Source: Phenylobacterium sp. (GTDB lineage: Bacteria; Pseudomonadota; Alphaproteobacteria; Caulobacterales; Caulobacteraceae). From it: DNA of 64,000 nt. The stretch spans positions 1 to 64,000 of the forward strand of contig NZ_JAHBYD010000015.1 in assembly GCF_019636135.1 (NCBI RefSeq). The letters are read 5' to 3'. Position numbers and translations under genes: made by a program. The notes beneath the pieces are model-generated. The model saw only the letters and a list, made by a program, of their open reading frames with translations, was not told the DNA's origin and made no database searches. Below are positions 27,810-36,169 of this stretch, piece by piece. Positions within the stretch are counted from its first letter, which is position 1. Every line of letters starts with the position of its first letter.

Positions 27810-30800
27810 ATGCGCCACCAGGAAGTGACGCTCGACGACAAATTTCTGCTCACGGATGGCCGGGTGTTCATCACCGGGGTGCAGACGCTCCTGCGGGTCC
27901 TGATGGACCAGAGGCGGCTCGACCGGGCGGCGGGGCTGAACACGGCAGGCTTCGTCTCGGGCTATCGCGGCTCGCCCCTGGGCGGGCTCGACCAGCAGGC
28001 CGCGCGCGCGGGCAAGTCCCTGAAAGCGGCCGAGGTCGTGTTCAAGGAGGGCCTGAACGAGGACCTCGCGGCGACCGCGGTGTGGGGCAGCCAGCAGGCC
28101 AACCTGTTCCCGGGCGCGCGCTACGACGGCGTCTTCGGCATGTGGTACGGCAAGGCGCCCGGCGTCGACCGCACCGGCGACGCCTTCAAGCACGCCAACT
28201 TCGCCGGCGTCTGGCCCAAGGGCGGCGTGCTGGCGGTGGCCGGCGACGACCACACCTGCAAGTCCTCCACGCTCCCGTCGCAGTCGGAGTACGCCTTCCA
28301 GGACTTCGAGATGCCGGTGCTGTCGCCGGCCGACGTGCAGGAGGTGCTGGACTACGGCCTGCTGGGCTTCGCGCTCAGCCGCTTCTCCGGCCTCTGGGTC
28401 GGGATGATCGCGCTGGCCGACACCATGGACTCCGGCGCGACCATCGACGTCTCGCTTTCGCGCCACCGGTTCGTGACGCCCGAGACCTTCCGCCTCCCGG
28501 CGGGCGGCCTCGGCATCCGACTCAAGGACCAGCCGCTCGACAAGGAGCGGCGCCTGCGGACCCAGAAGATCCCCGCGGCGCTGGCCTTCGCCCGCGCCAA
28601 CCGGATCGACCGGATCATGCTGGGCGCGGCCCGGCCGCGCCTGGGCATCGTCTGCCAGGGCCAGGCCTACAAGGACGTCATCGAGGCCTTCGCCGCCATG
28701 GGGATCGCCGAGGCCGAGGCCGCATCGCTGGGCGTCGCCATCTACAAGGTCGGCATGCCCTGGCCCCTGGAGCCGACCGGCATCCGCGCCTTCGCCGCCG
28801 GCCTCGAGACCCTGATGGTGATCGAGCACAAGCGGCCGCTGATCGAGACCCAGGCCCGCGCCGCGCTCTACGACCTGCCCGCCCACGCCCGGCCAGTGAT
28901 CATCGGCAAGGCCGACGAGAAGGGCGCGCCGCTGCTCTCCGAGCTCACGTCGCTGTCGGTGGCCGAGATCGCGCTGGCCATCGCCGACCGCCTGCCGGCC
29001 GGCGGCCACATGGACCGCGTCTACGACTACCTGAACCGCGTCTCGGCCGCCTCGATGGCCGCCGTCACGCTCTCGGCCGACCAGCAGCGGAAGCCCTTCT
29101 TCTGCTCGGGCTGCCCGCACAACACCTCGACCCGCCTGCCCGAGGGCAGCCGCGCCCTGGCCGGCATCGGTTGCCACTACATGGCCAGCTTCAACGACCC
29201 GTCGACCGACCTGAACAGCCACATGGGCGGCGAGGGCCTCTCGTGGGTCGGGGCCTCGCCCTTCACCGACGAGAAGCACGTCTTCGTCAACCTCGGCGAC
29301 GGCACCTACAACCACTCCGGCTCGCTGGCGATCCGGGCCGCCGTCGCGGCGGGCGCCAACATGACCTACAAGCTCTTGTTCAACGACGCGGTCGCCATGA
29401 CGGGCGGCCAGCGGGCCGAGAGCGGCTTCACGGTTCCGCAGATCACCCGCCAGCTCGCCTCGGAAGGCGTGGCCAAGGTGGTGGTCGTGGCCGCCGAGCC
29501 CGAGCGCTACGAGAAGGTCACCGACCTGGCTCCCGGCGTCGAGGTGCGGCCGCGCATCGAGCTGATGAAGGTGCAGCGCGAGCTGCGCGACACGGCCGGC
29601 GTCACGGTGCTGATCTACGACCAGGTCTGCGCCACCGAGAAGCGCCGCCGCAGGAAGCGCGGCAAGATGGCCGCCGCCCCGCAGCGGGTGATGATCAACC
29701 CGCTGGTCTGCGAGGGCTGCGGCGACTGCTCGGTCAAGTCGAACTGCGTCTCGGTCGAGCCGCTGAACACAGAATTCGGCCGCAAGCGGAAGATCAACCA
29801 GTCGACCTGCAACCAGGACTATTCGTGCCTGGACGGCTTCTGCCCCAGCTTCATCACGCTGGAGGGCGCCGAGAACGCCCACCGCGAGAAGATGCCGGCG
29901 CTGACGGCCGACTCGACGCCGCTGCCGGCGTTCCAGGACCTGAAGGGCGTCCGCAACATCGTCTTCACGGGCGTGGGCGGCACTGGCGTGACGACCGTGG
30001 CGTCGATCCTGGCCATGGCGGCCCACGTCGACGGCCGCTCGGCCAGCGTGGTCGACATGACCGGCCTCGCGCAGAAGGGCGGGGCGGTCTTCAGCCACGT
30101 GCGGATCGGCGAGACCGAGACGACCACCATCGGCGGCCGCGTGCCGGCCGCCTCGGCCAACGTGCTGATCGCCTGCGACCTGCTCTCGGCCGCCGGCCCC
30201 GACGCGCTGGCGCTCTACGCCAAGGACCGGACGGTGGCCGTGGGCAACGCCGACTTCGCGCCCACCGCCGACTTCGTCACCGACCGCGACGTGCGCTTCG
30301 ACGCCGACGAGCAGGGCCGGCGCATCGCCGCGGCGGTCCAGAGCTATGACGCGGCGCCCGCCAGCCACCTGGCCGAGAGCCGGCTCGGCGATGCGATCTA
30401 CGCCAACATGATCATGCTGGGCTTCGCCTGGCAGAAGGGCGTGATCCCGGTCTCCAGCCGCGCGCTCTACCGCGCCATCCAGCTCAACGGCGTCGAGGCC
30501 GAGGCCAACCTGCAGGCCTTCGAGCTCGGCCGGAAGGCGGCCCACGACCCCTCGGCCCGCGGCAAGCGCGAGGACGACGTGCCGACGCCCGAGACCATGC
30601 CGCTCGGCGAGCTGATCGCGCACCGCGCGGCCGAGCTCGCCGCCTACCAGGACAAGGCCTACGCCGACCGGTACCTCGCCCGCGTGGAGACGGTGCGCGC
30701 CGCCGAGGCCGCGCTGGGCTCGACCGACCTCACCCGCGCCGTCGCGGTCAGCCTCTACAAGCTGATGGCCTACAAGGACGAGTACGAGGTGGCGCGGCTC

Positions 30801-31262
30801 TACACCGACGGCCGCTTCGCGAAGTACCGCGCCGAGACCTTCAAGGGCGGCAAGGCCAAGGTGTGGCTCAGCCCGCCGCTGCTGGCCCGCAAGGGGCCGG
30901 ATGGCAAGCCGGTGAAGATGGCCTTCCCGCCCTGGATGCTGGACCTGGCGTTCCCGGCGCTGGCCAGGCTGAAGGGCCTGCGCGGCGGCGTCCTCGACGT
31001 CTTCGGCAGGACCGCCGAGCGCAGGATGGAGCGCGGCCTGATCGCCGACTTCGAAGCCGACATCGACAAGCTGGCCGCCGGCCTCACCCAGGCCAACCAC
31101 CGCCTCTCGGTCCAGCTCGCGGCCGTCCCGCAGCAGATCCGCGGCTTCGGCCATGTGAAGGAGGCGTCGGTGGGTCCGGCCAAGGCTGAAGCGAAGCGGC
31201 TGTGGAAGGCGTGGCGCGAGGCGGGCGCGAAGGAAACGGTCACGGCTGAGGCGAACGGGTGA
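27810..31262 (+). CDS. Indolepyruvate ferredoxin oxidoreductase, fused subunits
   Basis: The 1150-residue enzyme oxidatively decarboxylates aryl or branched 2-oxoacids to acyl-CoA with ferredoxin. The N-terminal pyrimidine-binding domain starts at TAGFVSGYRGSPLGGLD. The TPP-binding domain contains GCHYMASF and LGDGTYNHSG. A ferredoxin-like insert has CEGCGDCSVKSNC and further Cys in CNQDYSCLDGFC. The gamma domain follows (FTGVGGTGVTTVASILAMAA), then a C-terminal extension. ATG 27810 follows GAAAGGAAG. This one-chain architecture is typical of proteobacteria. The divergent Lrp-type gene suggests control by amino acid supply. Confidence 0.95.
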   Translation: MRHQEVTLDDKFLLTDGRVFITGVQTLLRVLMDQRRLDRAAGLNTAGFVSGYRGSPLGGLDQQAARAGKSLKAAEVVFKEGLNEDLAATAVWGSQQANLFPGARYDGVFGMWYGKAPGVDRTGDAFKHANFAGVWPKGGVLAVAGDDHTCKSSTLPSQSEYAFQDFEMPVLSPADVQEVLDYGLLGFALSRFSGLWVGMIALADTMDSGATIDVSLSRHRFVTPETFRLPAGGLGIRLKDQPLDKERRLRTQKIPAALAFARANRIDRIMLGAARPRLGIVCQGQAYKDVIEAFAAMGIAEAEAASLGVAIYKVGMPWPLEPTGIRAFAAGLETLMVIEHKRPLIETQARAALYDLPAHARPVIIGKADEKGAPLLSELTSLSVAEIALAIADRLPAGGHMDRVYDYLNRVSAASMAAVTLSADQQRKPFFCSGCPHNTSTRLPEGSRALAGIGCHYMASFNDPSTDLNSHMGGEGLSWVGASPFTDEKHVFVNLGDGTYNHSGSLAIRAAVAAGANMTYKLLFNDAVAMTGGQRAESGFTVPQITRQLASEGVAKVVVVAAEPERYEKVTDLAPGVEVRPRIELMKVQRELRDTAGVTVLIYDQVCATEKRRRRKRGKMAAAPQRVMINPLVCEGCGDCSVKSNCVSVEPLNTEFGRKRKINQSTCNQDYSCLDGFCPSFITLEGAENAHREKMPALTADSTPLPAFQDLKGVRNIVFTGVGGTGVTTVASILAMAAHVDGRSASVVDMTGLAQKGGAVFSHVRIGETETTTIGGRVPAASANVLIACDLLSAAGPDALALYAKDRTVAVGNADFAPTADFVTDRDVRFDADEQGRRIAAAVQSYDAAPASHLAESRLGDAIYANMIMLGFAWQKGVIPVSSRALYRAIQLNGVEAEANLQAFELGRKAAHDPSARGKREDDVPTPETMPLGELIAHRAAELAAYQDKAYADRYLARVETVRAAEAALGSTDLTRAVAVSLYKLMAYKDEYEVARLYTDGRFAKYRAETFKGGKAKVWLSPPLLARKGPDGKPVKMAFPPWMLDLAFPALARLKGLRGGVLDVFGRTAERRMERGLIADFEADIDKLAAGLTQANHRLSVQLAAVPQQIRGFGHVKEASVGPAKAEAKRLWKAWREAGAKETVTAEANG

Positions 31263-31274
31263 GGGGGCGCGCCG

Positions 31275-31425
31275 GGCGGGCGAGCACCCTGCCCGCCGAA
31301 GGCGCCCTCATTTGGAACCACGGACCACACGAACCACACGGACGGGTTCCGGGGCGCGGCAGCCGCGTCGGTGTGGTCCGTGTGGTCCGTGGTTGAATCA
31401 AGTCGGCGCTGACGCGCCCACGCGG
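31275..31425. repeat. 9-bp-period hairpin element (ACCACACGG version)
   Basis: Left arm AACCACGGACCACACGAACC; right arm GTGTGGTCCGTGTGGTCCGT with GGTTGAATCAAG. Flank GGCGCTGACGCGCCCACGC as in the other members. The arms match. Confidence 0.88.
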
Positions 31426-31485
31426 CTGGAAAGCTCGCACAACCGCTCGTCCGGCGCGCAGGCTGACGGATGAGGCGCCGCGCCG

Positions 31486-31645
31486 GGCGAGCGAGCGAGC
31501 ATCCTGCGCGCCGCAGGCGCCTTTGAGATGGACCACAGAAAACACAGAAAACACGGAAGAGGCTCCATCCGCGGGAGCCGCCGCCTTCCGTGTTTTCTGT
31601 GTTTTCCGTGGTTGAATCAAAGCGGCGCCGACGCGCCACCGAAGC
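31486..31645. repeat. 9-bp-period hairpin element (CACAGAAAA version)
   Basis: Left arm ACCACAGAAAACACAGAAAA; right arm CCGTGTTTTCTGTGTTTTCC followed by GTGGTTGAATCAAAGCGGCG. The last stretch of the 628-bp gap (31646-31890) contains the LexA-controlled promoter and leader of the toxin gene. Confidence 0.88.
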
Positions 31646-31743
31646 CGAAGGGCTTGCACGAACCCCTCATCCGGCGCGCCGCCTTCCCTTGAGGGGAGAA
31701 GGGTGCTCGCCCGGGTCGCCGAGGGTCGATTGGCTCTCAATAT

Positions 31744-31758
31744 GTTCATCGTTTGTTC
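31744..31758 (+). promoter_or_regulatory. LexA (SOS) box
   Basis: GTTC-ATCGTTT-GTTC is an exact GTTC-N7-GTTC match placed directly against the -35 at 31759, as in the box at 22295-22309. It lies 132 bp before the toxin-like gene. Confidence 0.85.
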
Positions 31759-31787
31759 TTGGCAGGCTCGGCCGTGTATGAGATTGT
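31759..31787 (+). promoter_or_regulatory. Probable promoter of the toxin-like gene
   Basis: TTGGCA (31759-31764), 17-bp spacer and GATTGT (31782-31787). The -10 is weak, but the position relative to the LexA box is the same as in the other SOS promoter. Confidence 0.5.
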
Positions 31788-31890
31788 GGCTCGAAGCTGG
31801 GATAACGCGTCTCGCACGAACAAGCCTGCCTAGGCGGGCCTCGTCCCTCGCGCCCCTGCCCTGCAAAAGCATCAGGAAAGGGGAACCAGC

Positions 31891-33255
31891 ATGGCCGCGA
31901 GCCTGCAAGAGGAGTTGCGCGCGCAGCGCGAGGCGACGGAGCGGTGGATCAGGCAGCGTCAGGCCGAACTGAGGCACGCCGCGAACGACCTCGAAGCCCG
32001 AGGCCGCCAAGTCTACGCCGCCGCGATAAGGACAGGTCAGCAAGTCATCGCCCGGACGCCGGCCGACGTGCGGCGCCTGGGCCTGGCGGCCGTCACCGGC
32101 CAGTTGCCCGTGGTATTGGCCGAGACGGCGGCGCGGAAGGCCGCGCCGAAGGCGCAGGCGGCGGTGCGCGAGACGGAGAAGTTCGTCCGTGCGGTCGCTT
32201 CGCCCGACGCCTACCAGAGAGAGCAAGCCCTGAAGAAGGCCAGGGAGCAGGCCAGGGCCGCCACCAGCGGTTTCGTCGATGAGGCGTCCTTTCATCTCGC
32301 GGATCGCGCCTTGTCCGCGGGCGGCGCCCTGGCCGAAGGCGGCCTTGCCGGGTTTGGCGATCGCTACTCGCAGAACATGGACGTCAAGCGGGCAGAGGAC
32401 GCCTACGACCAGGAGCATTACGGTCTGGCCAGGAACGCCGGCCGGATTGCAGGCGTCGGAACCGGAATCGCCGTGCTCGGCGCGCCGGCGACGCTCCGGG
32501 GCGCAGTGGCCCTGACGCCGCGCGGCGCGGAACTCGTGCAGGCGCTCACGAAGTCCCGCTATGCGCTCGATCCGCGTGGGCTGACCACCATGGCGGCTAC
32601 GGGCGGGGCTGGGGCGGGCTTGGTGTCGCAAGCCGTTTCGGACGCGATGTCGGGTCGCGTCAGCCCAGCGAGCGGCTACGGCGGCGCAGCGTTGGGCGGC
32701 GCCATCGACGGCGTTGGAACGCTCCGGCTGGGGCCGGTGATCGGTGGGGGCCTGGGCGGCGTGGCGACCACTGTCGCGCAAGATCGGTTCGCCGGGCGGC
32801 CGACCTCCGTGGACGACGCGATCGACAATGCCCAAGCCTCCGCAATCCTGGGCGGCCTCGGCGGAGCCGGGGCGGCCTATGGGACGAGCAGGTTGTCGAT
32901 CCGCGACAAGGGCAACCTCGGAGAGCTGGCGTCGCAGATGAAGACGATGGCGCGAGGCGATGGTGTCCCCTACCGACAAGGCCGGCGCTTCAAGCTGGGC
33001 GGTCGCCGGTACACCGTCACGGACCTCCAGTTCGACACGAACCAGCCCGGAAAGAGCTACGGCATCGGCGAGTCCAAGGTGGGTCCGACGGCGAAGCTGA
33101 GCCCGCGTCAGATCGAGGCGCAGGCCCGGCCCGACGTCGACTATGTTGTGGACGGCTGGCGATACAGCGATTTTGGCAAGATGGGCGGTGCGGCCGCCTC
33201 GCCGTTCGCAGTGTACCTTGAGGACGACGAGCCAAGCGCGTGGGGCAGATGGTGA
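31891..33255 (+). CDS. SOS-controlled polymorphic-toxin-like protein, probable nuclease
   Basis: The 454-residue protein starts at ATG 31891 after AGGAAAGGGG. It has no signal peptide. Residues 1-60 are a charged coiled-coil. Around 125-190 is a segment (DRYSQNMDVKRAEDAYDQEH ... ARNAGRIAGVGTG) like those in phage virion and toxin-carrier proteins, then Gly/Ala-rich helices to about 330. The last 120 residues look like a PD-(D/E)XK nuclease: Glu345 in KGNLGE, Asp378 in YTVTDLQF and E394-S-K396 in GIGESKVG, followed by LSPRQIEA. The overlapping next gene may be immunity. Codon use is less GC-biased than in neighbours, suggesting transfer. Toxin activity is inferred. Confidence 0.75.
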   Translation: MAASLQEELRAQREATERWIRQRQAELRHAANDLEARGRQVYAAAIRTGQQVIARTPADVRRLGLAAVTGQLPVVLAETAARKAAPKAQAAVRETEKFVRAVASPDAYQREQALKKAREQARAATSGFVDEASFHLADRALSAGGALAEGGLAGFGDRYSQNMDVKRAEDAYDQEHYGLARNAGRIAGVGTGIAVLGAPATLRGAVALTPRGAELVQALTKSRYALDPRGLTTMAATGGAGAGLVSQAVSDAMSGRVSPASGYGGAALGGAIDGVGTLRLGPVIGGGLGGVATTVAQDRFAGRPTSVDDAIDNAQASAILGGLGGAGAAYGTSRLSIRDKGNLGELASQMKTMARGDGVPYRQGRRFKLGGRRYTVTDLQFDTNQPGKSYGIGESKVGPTAKLSPRQIEAQARPDVDYVVDGWRYSDFGKMGGAAASPFAVYLEDDEPSAWGRW

Positions 33256-33875
33256 AGCAGCCTTCGGACACGGCCCGCTTCCGGAACGAGATCAGAAAGG
33301 CCGTCCGGCCGCTGATGACGTCCTGGGGGTTCGACAACCCACCGAAGGGCACGCCGGATTGGTGGGGTGCGCCCCGGATCAACAACTGGATCCGTGAACG
33401 GGATGGCTACACCGACCAGATCTTCTTCACCTGGGATCGATACGGCAGGCCCAAGTTCGCGCTCGATCTCAGGACGGATCAGCTTGAGCGCATGCTGCGT
33501 CCTGACCAGTCGCCGACAACGGCGAAAGGGCACATCGTGGACGTCATCCTACTCGACCGGCGGCCATGGCTATTCGGCGGACTGCTTCGCTTTGAGTGGA
33601 CGAGCGGTCGTCGGTCGCTGCGGCGCGAAATCCGACATCTGGAGAGGCGATTGCGCGACGCCAACCACTTCCTGCTGACGGGCGAGATTCGGTCACGCCT
33701 TATTCTGCGTAAGGGCGCAGTAGGAGATGGCGTTCTGACACCCGTGTTCTGGATGCAGCAAGGGGAGGAGCGTGAACTGGCCCTTCAGCACCAGGAAGAG
33801 CTGAGGCGTCGATTGGCGGAGAAGCGTCGTTTCCGCGCCTCGGGGAGCAAGCGCCCGACGTCCCCCGAATCCTGA
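33249..33875 (+). CDS. Probable immunity protein for the upstream toxin
   Basis: The 208-residue soluble protein begins at ATG 33249, seven bases inside the 3' end of the toxin-like gene, so translation is probably coupled. Visible segments are RFRNEIRKAVRPLMTSWGF, GYTDQIFFTWDRYGRPKFAL and a Glu/Arg-rich C-terminal helix. The strand pattern resembles DUF4304-type proteins found as immunity partners, but the match is by eye. It shares the lower-GC codon use of the toxin gene. Alternative: an accessory protein of unknown role. Confidence 0.6.
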   Translation: MVKQPSDTARFRNEIRKAVRPLMTSWGFDNPPKGTPDWWGAPRINNWIRERDGYTDQIFFTWDRYGRPKFALDLRTDQLERMLRPDQSPTTAKGHIVDVILLDRRPWLFGGLLRFEWTSGRRSLRREIRHLERRLRDANHFLLTGEIRSRLILRKGAVGDGVLTPVFWMQQGEERELALQHQEELRRRLAEKRRFRASGSKRPTSPES

Positions 33876-33932
33876 GGCTTGCGCCCCGGCTCCGACAACT
33901 CCAGCGTGGCGGAAAACGCCAGGGAGGCCCCA

Positions 33933-34691
33933 ATGGACTGGCCCGTCATCACCGCCGAGTTGGAGCAGCTCCTGAAGCTGCGGTCGATCCCGTTCGGGAT
34001 GAAGCTCTACGAGGACCGCGCCGAGATGGAGGCCGTGCCGCGCATCCGACGGCCGCAGCATGTCCACACGCTGGACCAGCTCGTGGGGCAGGCGTCGCGG
34101 CTGGGCTGGACGGTGGGCGTGACCGCGGACGACCTCGTCGGGAGCCAGTGCCGCGCCGTCGTGGGGCTGGGCGGGGCGAAGACGCCGGAGTGGCGGTCGG
34201 GGAAGCACATGACCGGCGTCTGGTTCGAGACCGTCGAGGACGCCACCGCGCACCAGGCGGCGATGCACTGCGTGCCGGACGGGCGCTATGAGGCGCTGGC
34301 CATCGGCCCCTTGAGCGCCGGCAAGATCGCCGACTTCGACATCGCGCTCTTCTACGCCACGCCCGGCGCGATGATCTATTTCATCAACGGGCTGCAGTGG
34401 TCCGGGTACAGGAAGTTCGACTGGGGCGTGGTGGGCGAGAGCGCCTGCGCCGACAGTTGGGGCCGGGCGCTGACGACGCACGAGCCCAGCCTCTCCATCC
34501 CCTGCTTCGCCGAGCGGAGGTACGGCGGCGTGCTGGACGACGAGATGCTGATGGCGCTGCCCGGCGAGCACCTGGTCAAGGCCATCGCCGGCATGAAGGC
34601 CCTCAGCAAGAACGGCTTCCGCTACCCCTTCCCGCAGTACGGCGTGCAGCAGGACGTGCGGGCCGGGATGGCGGTGAGCTACGGGCCGTAG
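33933..34691 (+). CDS. DUF169 family protein
   Basis: The 252-residue protein starts at ATG 33933 after AGGGAGG. It has the DUF169 layout: an N-terminal L-x-L-x-x-x-P-F-G-M-K-L-Y stretch, a GVTADDLVGSQCRAVVGLG segment with Cys, a central GPLSAGKIADFDIALFYATP, and a late PCFAERRYGGVLDDEMLMAL. The family is common but uncharacterised; some members sit near iron-sulfur or metal genes. It is 57 bp after the probable immunity gene but has typical high-GC codons, so it is probably not part of that unit. Confidence 0.87.
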   Translation: MDWPVITAELEQLLKLRSIPFGMKLYEDRAEMEAVPRIRRPQHVHTLDQLVGQASRLGWTVGVTADDLVGSQCRAVVGLGGAKTPEWRSGKHMTGVWFETVEDATAHQAAMHCVPDGRYEALAIGPLSAGKIADFDIALFYATPGAMIYFINGLQWSGYRKFDWGVVGESACADSWGRALTTHEPSLSIPCFAERRYGGVLDDEMLMALPGEHLVKAIAGMKALSKNGFRYPFPQYGVQQDVRAGMAVSYGP

Positions 34692-34753
34692 GGAAGGCAA
34701 GGGCCGCCGCCACGTCGGCCGGGCGGTTCCGGCCGACCTATCCGTGAAAGACG

Positions 34754-35464
34754 ATGATGGCTCGAAGAATCGACATCCCGTTCGGGATATGGGTTTGTGT
34801 CCTGACGCTGGCGTTCGGCCTTGCGCACGCTCAGACAGCCCGCGCTCAGGCGACGCCTGCGGGCAAGGCGGCGCTCGTCGCCATTGAACAGGTTCGCGCC
34901 AAGCAGCAGATCGTGAGCGAGCTGGCCGGAATGGGGGCCGTCGACCGCCTCATGCGCGACCGTTTCCTCGCATTGCGCCGAACCGCCACGGACGCCGAAC
35001 GGGCCGACCTCGATGACGTATGGCGAGAACACTACCGCCCGATCGATCAGCAGCACACCGCACGCCTGAAGGCCTTGCTTGGCGACGGGCCGTGGTTTCG
35101 GCGCAGCGAGGTCGGCCCACGGGCCGAGGCCGCAGCCGACCTGATCGTCAGCCACTCCAACGACGATACGTTCCAGAAGCTCGTGCTTTCGAAGATGCAG
35201 CCGCTGGTCGGCGCCGAGACGCCGCGCGGCTATGCGACCCTGTTCGACCGCGTGGCCGTGCAGGAAGGACGTCCCCAGCGGTTCGGCACGCAGCGTCCGA
35301 CGTGCGAGGGCGAACGGCACGCGCGGCCTGAAGACATCGAGGATCCGGAGAGTCTGGACAAGCGCCGCCGCGAGATCGGATTGCCGCCAATGACGGAGTA
35401 TCTTGCGGAGCTGGACAAGATTTACGGCGCCTGTACGCCGCCTCCACCGCGCGGCGGGGAGTAG
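34754..35464 (+). CDS. Secreted DUF6624-like protein
   Basis: The 236-residue precursor has a signal peptide ending near GLAHAQTARAQA. The mature part matches the DUF6624 pattern: WREHYRPIDQQHTARLKALL, a SEVGPRAEAAADLIVSHSND stretch, QKLVLSKMQPLV, and FDRVAVQEGRPQRFGTQRP with EDPESLDKRRREIGLPPMTE near the end. Function is unknown. It is less GC-biased than its neighbours and lies inside the segment flanked by hairpin elements (31275-31645 and 35508-35672). Confidence 0.85.
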   Translation: MMARRIDIPFGIWVCVLTLAFGLAHAQTARAQATPAGKAALVAIEQVRAKQQIVSELAGMGAVDRLMRDRFLALRRTATDAERADLDDVWREHYRPIDQQHTARLKALLGDGPWFRRSEVGPRAEAAADLIVSHSNDDTFQKLVLSKMQPLVGAETPRGYATLFDRVAVQEGRPQRFGTQRPTCEGERHARPEDIEDPESLDKRRREIGLPPMTEYLAELDKIYGACTPPPPRGGE

Positions 35465-35507
35465 CGCGGACTGCGGCGCCGGTAGGTTGCGCGGACCTGT
35501 CAACTTC

Positions 35508-35672
35508 GATGGCGCGGCAGCGCCGTGTCGGTTCAACCACGAAGGGCACGAAGAACACGAAGGGCCGGGGAGGGGCTGAGCGCGGCGCGCCTCTCGGAGC
35601 CTTCGTGTTCTTCGTGCCCTTCGTGGTGGGAATCAGCGCGCCTGCGGCGCACGCCGCGCCGACAGGTTGGCG
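35508..35672. repeat. 9-bp-period hairpin element (CACGAAGRR version), reverse orientation
   Basis: Left arm AACCACGAAGGGCACGAAGA; right arm CTTCGTGTTCTTCGTGCCCT. The usual flank with GCGCCGACAGGTTGGCGCG is on the right, so the element is inverted relative to the others. It encodes the last residues and stop of the minus-strand Cys-rich protein. Confidence 0.85.
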
Positions 35673-36169
35673 CGACCGCTGGTCCGTGAGCCCGCGGCGG
35701 TCACTTCGATCGAGCCGTCCGGCCGCTCGGTGACCTTCAGGCCGGCGGAGAGGTCTACCTCGCCCAGGTCCACGTCCTGGCGCGGGGTGACGAGCCAGGT
35801 GCGGCGGCCGGCGGTGGCGAGGACGATGCGGCTGGAGCCCCAGGTGTCCTCGGCGCGGCCCTTCAGGGCGGCGTACATCGGGTTGCGGCGCCAGGCCTGC
35901 GGGTTGGCGGGGTCGCAGCGGGCGATGAGCCAGAGGCCTTCGGCGTCCTGGTCGAGGACCACCTTGGTCTGATCGGGACGGAAGCGGTGGGGCATCTCGT
36001 CGTCCATCAGCCAGACGCATTCGAAGCTGCGGCAGGCGTGCGGGCGGGTCTCGTAGATCGTGCAGCCGGCGCCTGGCTTCGCGTGCTCGCAGAGCCTGCC
36101 GACCGGCTTGGCGAGATCGGCGACGGCCAGCACCTTGCAGCACAGGGTGCAGGGGCCGCAGGCCTTCAC
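35633..36169 (-). CDS. YkgJ-type Cys-rich putative metal or Fe-S binding protein
   Basis: The 178-residue protein has the zinc/iron-chelating (YkgJ/YcgN-like) cysteine pattern: C4-x2-C7-x2-C10-C11 in MKACGPCTLCCKV, CEHAKPGAGCTIYETRP and HACRSFECVW. The C-terminal half is beta-rich and variable. The ATG overlaps the stop of the upstream spermidine-synthase-like gene by 4 bp (ATGA), so the two are co-translated. The last 15 residues (SGRANLSARRAPQAR) and the stop come from the hairpin repeat at 35508-35672, so the native C-terminus may have been replaced. Confidence 0.85.
   Translation of the reverse strand: MKACGPCTLCCKVLAVADLAKPVGRLCEHAKPGAGCTIYETRPHACRSFECVWLMDDEMPHRFRPDQTKVVLDQDAEGLWLIARCDPANPQAWRRNPMYAALKGRAEDTWGSSRIVLATAGRRTWLVTPRQDVDLGEVDLSAGLKVTERPDGSIEVTAAGSRTSGRANLSARRAPQAR

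Noticed and set aside
27759..31154. 1131-codon minus-strand frame opposite the ferredoxin oxidoreductase
   Set aside because: Shadow of a strongly supported gene; low-complexity composition, no start context.
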